From assembly GCA_964558875.1 (NCBI GenBank), contig CAZLGM010000128.1:1-9672 (forward strand): DNA of 9,672 nt, read 5' to 3'. Positions 5,509 to 9,672 of this stretch are shown here, in pieces; position 1 is the stretch's first letter; every line of letters begins with the position of its first letter. Below the pieces are notes generated by a model. The model saw only the letters and a program-made list of their open reading frames with translations. It was not told where the DNA came from and searched no databases. The position numbers were made by a program, and so were the translations under genes. Origin of the DNA: CAZLGM01 sp964558875 (GTDB taxonomy: Bacteria > Desulfobacterota > Desulfobulbia > Desulfobulbales > Desulfocapsaceae).

Positions 5509-6345
5509 CTACCTGTTTTCTAGTTTTGTCCCAGGAATGGGTGGTACCCCATCACTGCCGATGGTGTAACCACCATCAAGTCTGATTGTCGCTCCGGTCA
5601 TGTAGTCGGCCTGGCTGACCATGAACAGTACCGTTTCAGCCACATCTTTCGGACTTCCCAGTCTGCCAAGGGGAAGACGCTCTACTATCCCTTTCTTCTC
5701 ATTGTCTGTCAACAGAGACCAGCCCCGGGTATGTTTACCGTGACGGGAGTCGATAAGACCAAGCATCAGTTCATTAACCCTGACCTCGGGTGCTCCTTCC
5801 TTTGCCCATGTCTGAGTAAAGGTTGAGATTGCTCTATTGGCGGCTGAATAGCCGTCGCTAAAAAAAACAGCCGCCGGCCCGCTTCTACCGACAAGACCGG
5901 CTATTGAAGAAATATTAACCACCGTTCCGTCACCCGATTTTTTCATAAGCGGCAAACAGGCTGTAAAAAGCAACCATTTAGCCTTTAGGGTGGTGGATAA
6001 TTCAAGCTGCCACTGGTCCTGATTCAACTCGTGTTCATAGGAACCGTGGAGCACAGGCATGCCGCCACGCTCGATATTATTTATAAGAATATGGAGTCTA
6101 CCGAACTTGTCTTCAATTTCCCGGACAAGTTTCTTGATCTGAGCAGGGTCTCGAAGGTCGGTTTGGGTGCAGTGATAGCTGAACCCTTTTCGGTCAAACT
6201 CCTTCTGCATCTCAAGATTGGAATCGGGCCAGTCGAAACAGGGCAGGACCAGGTTCACCCCCTTTTCTGCCAGTCTGGTTGCAATGGCCCGACCTATCGG
6301 TCTGGCTGCTCCGGGGACAAGTGCTGTTTTTTCTTGTAATTGCAT
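5509..6345 (-). CDS. SDR-fold protein with altered nucleotide-binding and catalytic motifs
   Basis: This 278-residue protein is plainly of the classical short-chain dehydrogenase/reductase fold: an N-terminal beta-alpha-beta with PGAARPIGRAIA (11-22), LHILINN (84-90), NISSIAG (144-150), GYSAANRAI (165-173) and a C-terminal TGATIRLDGGY (250-260). Key positions deviate. The usual TGxxxGxG reads PGxxxPIG, NNAG reads NNIE, the fourth-helix Asn of the N-S-Y-K tetrad appears to be Thr or Ser in ELSTTLKAKW, and the active-site YxxxK is YSAAN, so Lys is Asn170. The Ser-to-Tyr distance is about 6 residues longer than usual. It may therefore be a weak enzyme, an isomerase-like variant or a nucleotide-binding non-enzyme. 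It follows the methyltransferase gene by 8 bp and is the last gene of the kinase unit. Confidence 0.85.
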   Translation of the reverse strand: MQLQEKTALVPGAARPIGRAIATRLAEKGVNLVLPCFDWPDSNLEMQKEFDRKGFSYHCTQTDLRDPAQIKKLVREIEDKFGRLHILINNIERGGMPVLHGSYEHELNQDQWQLELSTTLKAKWLLFTACLPLMKKSGDGTVVNISSIAGLVGRSGPAAVFFSDGYSAANRAISTFTQTWAKEGAPEVRVNELMLGLIDSRHGKHTRGWSLLTDNEKKGIVERLPLGRLGSPKDVAETVLFMVSQADYMTGATIRLDGGYTIGSDGVPPIPGTKLENR

Positions 6346-6353
6346 GACACTGT

Positions 6354-6980
6354 TTATTTTTGAATGAGACAGACGTTGACACAGTTGTTGAAATGAGACG
6401 AGACTATCTGGGGAGAGAAGCCGTGACGATCACAGAAGCCTTCAAGCGCCCCAGTACGCATCCAGTTTCTGTAATTATTGAAATGGGTCCGGCCAGCGGC
6501 TCGCTCGATTGACGGTAAAATGAGTTGACCGAATATTCTGGATGAAAAATTGCTGCCAACTGTGCAGAAATCGCAGAGCAGGATGTGTCCTCCCGGTCTC
6601 ACAACCTTGAAAGTATTTAAGAAAATTCGGTCATGATTTACAGGTGTTTTTTCATGGAGTCCGAATGAAATGATGGCGCAATCGATATTGTTTAACCCAT
6701 GGTCTATCTGGGGTTGCGACCAGTCCATACAGAGGTAATTTATCTCATTTGATTTTTTTTTAGCCTCTCTCAACATACTGGCTGAAAGGTCAACACCGGT
6801 TAAGTGGAGATTGTTGCCTTCCAGCAGCCGCAGCTGTTCACCTGTTCCGCAACAGATATCCAGGATCCGCTTATGATTGTTCTCGAGGGTAAAAGAACGG
6901 ATGGAAAAACGTATGGGACGCAACGGCCTGGAGAGAAGAAAATCGTACAACGCTCCGGTATAGCGGTATTCATCTTTCAT
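6354..6980 (-). CDS. Class I SAM-dependent methyltransferase (UbiE/Methyltransf_11-like)
   Basis: This 208-residue cytoplasmic protein has the Rossmann methyltransferase signature: motif I ILDICCGTGEQ (39-49) binding S-adenosylmethionine, the acidic residue ending strand 2 in GVDLSASML (62-70), MDW (85-87), CAIISFGLHE (101-110) and the post-I/III segment VVRPGGHILLCDF (126-138). The N-terminal YDFLLSRPLRPIR precedes the core much as in UbiE/COQ5-type enzymes that methylate quinones and other small molecules, but motifs for a specific substrate are absent. It begins 12 bp after the kinase stop codon, with TAGGA (overlapping the kinase stop) 10 nt before its ATG, and is followed after 8 bp by the SDR gene, so the three are very likely one transcript. 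A role in modifying a small metabolite with the SDR is a guess. Confidence 0.87.
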   Translation of the reverse strand: MKDEYRYTGALYDFLLSRPLRPIRFSIRSFTLENNHKRILDICCGTGEQLRLLEGNNLHLTGVDLSASMLREAKKKSNEINYLCMDWSQPQIDHGLNNIDCAIISFGLHEKTPVNHDRIFLNTFKVVRPGGHILLCDFCTVGSNFSSRIFGQLILPSIERAAGRTHFNNYRNWMRTGALEGFCDRHGFSPQIVSSHFNNCVNVCLIQK

Positions 6981-6992
6981 TTACCCATTATC

Positions 6993-8987
6993 CTATACAG
7001 AACCAGAACCATGCAGTGGAAGAATGATGGTAAACCGGGTCATGCCGGTCGAGGTTACGCTGACCTGAATGTCTCCTTCGTGATCCTTAATAATTCCATA
7101 GCTGATCGACAACCCTAGACCGGTGCCTTCGCCCGTTTCCTTAGTCGTGAAAAACGGATCGAATATTTTATCGATATTCTCCGATCTGATCCCATAACCG
7201 TCATCTTCGACAGTAATGACACAATTGTTGTCGGCTTTTGAATAGGAACTGCGAATCGAGATATGACCGTTCTGGGAAACGGCATGACAGCTGTTGAGCA
7301 GCAGGTTCAGCATGACCTGCCTCATTCTGTTGATATCAAGTTCGAAGTGAGGTATGGCCTCATCCTGTTCAAAACTGATATGAATGTTCTGCTTTTCCAG
7401 CTGTTTGGTGGCAATAGCAATGACATCGTTGATAATCATATTGATCGAAACGATTTCCTTAAAGGTTTTTGATTGTCTGGCAAAATTGAGCAGGTCCGAG
7501 ATGATGATCTTACAGTTTCCAGTGTGTCGTTCTATGATTTTCAGATCGGAGTGCATGTCATCGGTCAGGCGTGGGTTGTCTTTGAGCAGGTCAAGATGAC
7601 AGAGGATGACACCCAGAGGATTATTAAGCTCATGAGCAACTCCGGCGGCAAGCTGTCCCATGGAGACCATCTTCTCAGTCTGCTGCATTTTCAGTTCGAG
7701 CTGCTTCTGCTCGGTAATGTCTTTGACATAACAGACCAAGCTGTCAAGTTGGGAGTTCTCATCCATGATGGGGTAAAAATAAATGAAAAAAATCTCGCCA
7801 CTGTCGAGCTGCACCTGTTTGGAAACAGGAACTTTGGGTGCTTGTTCAATAATCGATTTGCATCGTGATACCGGACATTGAGTAGGATCCGGCAGGTCAT
7901 CAAAGCGATGATGGACAATCTGGTCGATCTTCATATCGTACCGTTTAAGAAAGGCATTGTTGACCATTCTGATGCGGCCGTCGCAGGTCATCAGGATAAC
8001 CGGGTCAGCGATACCATCGAAAACCGACTGAAGCAACTCTTTACTCTGCAGGATCTGAGCCGCATAATTTTCCAGCTGAATCCTGTTAGCCCTGAGCTGT
8101 TCGGCAATCGATTCAGTAGCGCTGGTCAGCTCATCAATCTCGTCCATGGACTGAGACACTTCAAGAAGAGGGACGTTTTTCTCGTCTTTCAGTGTCGTTC
8201 TAAAGATCTCAACCAGGTTTTTAAGGTTTTGCACGATGATCCGGTTAAAGAAAACGGAAATAATGGCGTACAGGAGAAGGATTGATGGAAAGATGGAAAT
8301 AAAAACACTGATGGCCGTCTCTTTGACCTTTATCAGGCTCTTCTCTACAGACAGACCGACACTGATCACCCCGATCACTTTATCGGCTTTTCTGAAAAAG
8401 CCCCGCTTTTCTCCATAGGTGTCGATGATGGTCGCCGGGGCTTTTTCCGGATCTCCATGACAGTGGAAACAGGAAGTTCTGAATTTGACGGGGCGAAAAT
8501 GCATGAAATAACGATTTTCATCTTTTACTGTAATTCCATGCCACTCGCTTATTTCAGGATTTTCATTGAAATACCGGATCATTTCCAATTCCTGACCTTT
8601 GGCCTCAAAGTCGGGATTACGGGCATTGATGGCAACACGGCGATAGTTAAAATCAGATACTTTTTCCTGAAAGCGGTCCATGACCGCCCGGCTTATATAG
8701 GATGACGACATGGCTTCGATAATGAAGTTGTCTTCATCGATGGTCCTGTACATCTTGGGACGCAGAACTTCACGCACATAACTCCGATTGGCCTCCATGG
8801 CTGTCATAACCAGTTCCGCCTGGCGAAAGGCATCTTCTTCAATGCGGTTTTTCGACTGAAAATAGATGGCGGTAGAGGCAATGGCAGAAAAAACGATCAG
8901 AATGGCAGCCAGGCCGATCAGAAATCGTGTCTGGAGACCGGAACTTTTAGATTGTCCGGAGTGAGCTGTGTTTTTAGTACCGCTCAT
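6993..8987 (-). CDS. Membrane sensor histidine kinase with periplasmic c-heme DUF3365 domain and PAS domain
   Basis: This kinase of 664 residues starts with a signal-anchor helix (22-43), a periplasmic DUF3365/Tll0287-like domain (45-215) that contains a c-heme motif CFHCH (Cys173, Cys176, His177), and a second helix (224-247). A HAMP-like linker and coiled coil (about 248-315) lead to a PAS domain (317-425) with a CPVSRC pair, then HisKA with AHELNNPLG (phospho-acceptor His452), and HATPase with NLLLNSCHAV (561-570), DDGYGI (595-600) and GTGLGLSIS (621-629). All kinase boxes are intact. DUF3365 heme sensors are thought to respond to redox state or gas ligands; the exact signal is unknown. 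The chosen start has AGGTG 6 nt upstream. An upstream in-frame ATG at 9068 would add 27 residues, but it lies inside an inverted repeat and has a cysteine-rich, non-signal-like N-terminus. No receiver domain or adjacent response regulator is present. Confidence 0.92.
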   Translation of the reverse strand: MSGTKNTAHSGQSKSSGLQTRFLIGLAAILIVFSAIASTAIYFQSKNRIEEDAFRQAELVMTAMEANRSYVREVLRPKMYRTIDEDNFIIEAMSSSYISRAVMDRFQEKVSDFNYRRVAINARNPDFEAKGQELEMIRYFNENPEISEWHGITVKDENRYFMHFRPVKFRTSCFHCHGDPEKAPATIIDTYGEKRGFFRKADKVIGVISVGLSVEKSLIKVKETAISVFISIFPSILLLYAIISVFFNRIIVQNLKNLVEIFRTTLKDEKNVPLLEVSQSMDEIDELTSATESIAEQLRANRIQLENYAAQILQSKELLQSVFDGIADPVILMTCDGRIRMVNNAFLKRYDMKIDQIVHHRFDDLPDPTQCPVSRCKSIIEQAPKVPVSKQVQLDSGEIFFIYFYPIMDENSQLDSLVCYVKDITEQKQLELKMQQTEKMVSMGQLAAGVAHELNNPLGVILCHLDLLKDNPRLTDDMHSDLKIIERHTGNCKIIISDLLNFARQSKTFKEIVSINMIINDVIAIATKQLEKQNIHISFEQDEAIPHFELDINRMRQVMLNLLLNSCHAVSQNGHISIRSSYSKADNNCVITVEDDGYGIRSENIDKIFDPFFTTKETGEGTGLGLSISYGIIKDHEGDIQVSVTSTGMTRFTIILPLHGSGSV

Positions 8988-9284
8988 GTTCATCACCTTT
9001 TGCAAACAATAAGGAAGAATGGCGCAAGTTGAATAACACCTGAATCCGTTAGTATTGATCTTCGTCACGGATTCAGGTAACAGACTGTATATCGATTGGA
9101 GGTATCAGAATAGCGGGAAAAGATGGTGAATGCAATTCGTATTCTTGCAGTCCCATGCGGGTTGTTTGCTCTTGAAATCCGGCCAATCCGATTTATGGTG
9201 TATTTGCTCGCAAGAGTTTATGGAGCCGGCAAGCAAAGCCGTGCATTTTACACATGGTTGTTTACTCAAACCTATATAAAAACT
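8988..9284. other. Divergent intergenic region between the histidine kinase and M16 peptidase genes
   Basis: This 297-bp spacer contains the kinase leader on the minus strand and the peptidase promoter on the plus strand. Besides the perfect inverted repeat at 9038-9078, I see two TTTGCTC copies (near 9168 and 9206) and TATATAAA at 9273-9280 immediately before the peptidase ATG. No protein-like frame, RNA gene or terminator is evident; minus-strand frames here do not look like proteins. Confidence 0.6.
9038..9078 (-). promoter_or_regulatory. Perfect 12-bp inverted repeat in the histidine kinase leader
   Basis: ACCTGAATCCGT (9038-9049) and ACGGATTCAGGT (9067-9078) are exact inverted arms with a 17-bp spacer. 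In the kinase mRNA this would be a stem-loop ending 50 nt before the ATG at 8987. No T-run follows in either direction, so it is not a simple terminator. The outer part of each arm is ACCTGAA/TTCAGGT, the same heptamer repeated in the ygbA-thiC intergenic region. It may be an operator or a leader RNA element. Confidence 0.6.
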
Positions 9285-9672
9285 ATGAAAATTCGAATAG
9301 CAATAGCACTGGTTATCATTTTCTTCACAACCCTGCCTTTTTCCGCATGGGGGGAAGCAGGGAAGAATAAACAATGGGACTGTCTGTCAACCACATGGCC
9401 CCATGAACAAAGCGACCTCAAACCTGATCCGGCACTTCATTTCGGAAAATTGAAAAACGGTCTCAGGTATGTGTTGATGAAAAATCAAGAACCGAAGAAC
9501 AGGGTAGCCATCTATCTCAATGTTCAAGCCGGCTCACTCCATGAGACCGATGAACAGCAGGGGCTTGCCCATTTTCTCGAACACATGCTGTTCAATGGGA
9601 CAACCCATTTTCCGGCCGGCAAGTTGGTTGAATATTTCCAATCGATCGGGATGAGTTTTGGCGGCGATACCA
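9285..9672 (+). CDS. M16 (insulinase/pitrilysin) family zinc metallopeptidase (partial, N-terminal 129 residues)
   Basis: The frame starts at 9285 and runs off the right edge. It begins with a Sec-type signal peptide: MKIRIAIALVIIFFTTLPFSAWG, with cleavage probably near residue 23, so the enzyme acts in the periplasm or outer envelope. The mature part opens with a typical M16 N-domain: LKNGLRYVLMKN (56-67), VAIYLNVQAGSLHE (74-87) and the inverted zinc motif HFLEH (His96, Glu99, His100) in GLAHFLEHMLFNGT, then FPAGKLVEYFQSIGMSFGGD. Bacterial periplasmic M16 enzymes degrade peptides or signal peptides and are often about 900 residues with two M16 halves; length cannot be judged here. No Shine-Dalgarno lies before the ATG, only TATATAAAA, but the signal peptide supports this start. 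Confidence 0.92.
   Translation, partial: MKIRIAIALVIIFFTTLPFSAWGEAGKNKQWDCLSTTWPHEQSDLKPDPALHFGKLKNGLRYVLMKNQEPKNRVAIYLNVQAGSLHETDEQQGLAHFLEHMLFNGTTHFPAGKLVEYFQSIGMSFGGDT

Noticed and set aside
5480..5530. Bidirectional terminator between the convergent DVU0298-family and SDR genes
   Set aside because: Only 11 bp separate the stop codons and no stable hairpin with T-runs is visible.
8988..9068. Longer N-terminus of the kinase starting at the ATG complement at 9068
   Set aside because: That start lies inside the inverted repeat, has no ribosome site and adds 27 residues unlike a signal sequence; the ATG at 8987 has AGGTG at good spacing.
6993..9068. Methyl-accepting chemotaxis protein, because DUF3365 domains also occur in those
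   Set aside because: The C-terminal half has intact HisKA (AHELNNPLG) and HATPase boxes, so it is a histidine kinase.
9105..9374. Minus-strand open frame of 89 codons opposite the M16 start
   Set aside because: It overlaps the clear M16 signal peptide region, has low-complexity, Cys-rich, non-protein-like composition and no ribosome site that I can support.

Overview
The window looks like chromosomal DNA of an anaerobic Desulfobacterota bacterium, probably a sulfate reducer of the Desulfobulbales type. This is inferred from gene content: a DVU0298-family HEAT-like protein, a histidine kinase with a c-type-heme DUF3365 sensor domain, a cyclic-nucleotide-binding/PATAN (DUF4388) protein, a YgbA-family protein and a short-form ThiC. 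Base composition is moderate and even. I see no insertion sequence, CRISPR array, tRNA or rRNA, and no clear sign of recent transfer.

Layout. (1) 1-914, minus strand: a ygbA-like nitrosative-stress-associated gene followed 38 bp later by an Old Yellow Enzyme family flavin oxidoreductase that runs off the left edge. (2) 915-1212: a divergent intergenic region with CAGGTT repeats, a 15-bp operator-like palindrome and a strong stem-loop just upstream of thiC. (3) 1213-4016, plus strand: thiC (or its paralogue bzaF), a small three-helix membrane protein whose start overlaps the thiC stop by 8 bp, and a four-cysteine/cNMP-binding/PATAN regulator. (4) 4064-4546, minus strand: a guanine deaminase (GuaD) type nucleobase deaminase. 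(5) 4547-4786: an AT-rich divergent spacer. (6) 4787-5497, plus strand: the DVU0298-family protein. (7) 5509-8987, minus strand: a tight three-gene unit transcribed as histidine kinase, then SAM methyltransferase, then an SDR-fold protein with a degenerate active site. (8) 8988-9284: a divergent spacer with a perfect 12-bp inverted repeat in the kinase leader. (9) 9285 to the right edge, plus strand: the N-terminus of an exported M16 zinc metallopeptidase.

How the parts may work together. ThiC makes the thiamine pyrimidine (or, if it is BzaF, the cobamide lower-ligand precursor), and the coupled small membrane protein has no known role. The ygbA/flavin-reductase pair fits a response to nitrosative or electrophilic stress. 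The kinase unit joins a heme-based periplasmic sensor to two apparent small-molecule enzymes and has no response regulator beside it. I do not find a clear-cut new multi-gene system. The points most worth following are the two leader inverted repeats (each with a 17-nt spacer), the catalytically degenerate SDR in the kinase operon, and the thiC-coupled membrane protein.
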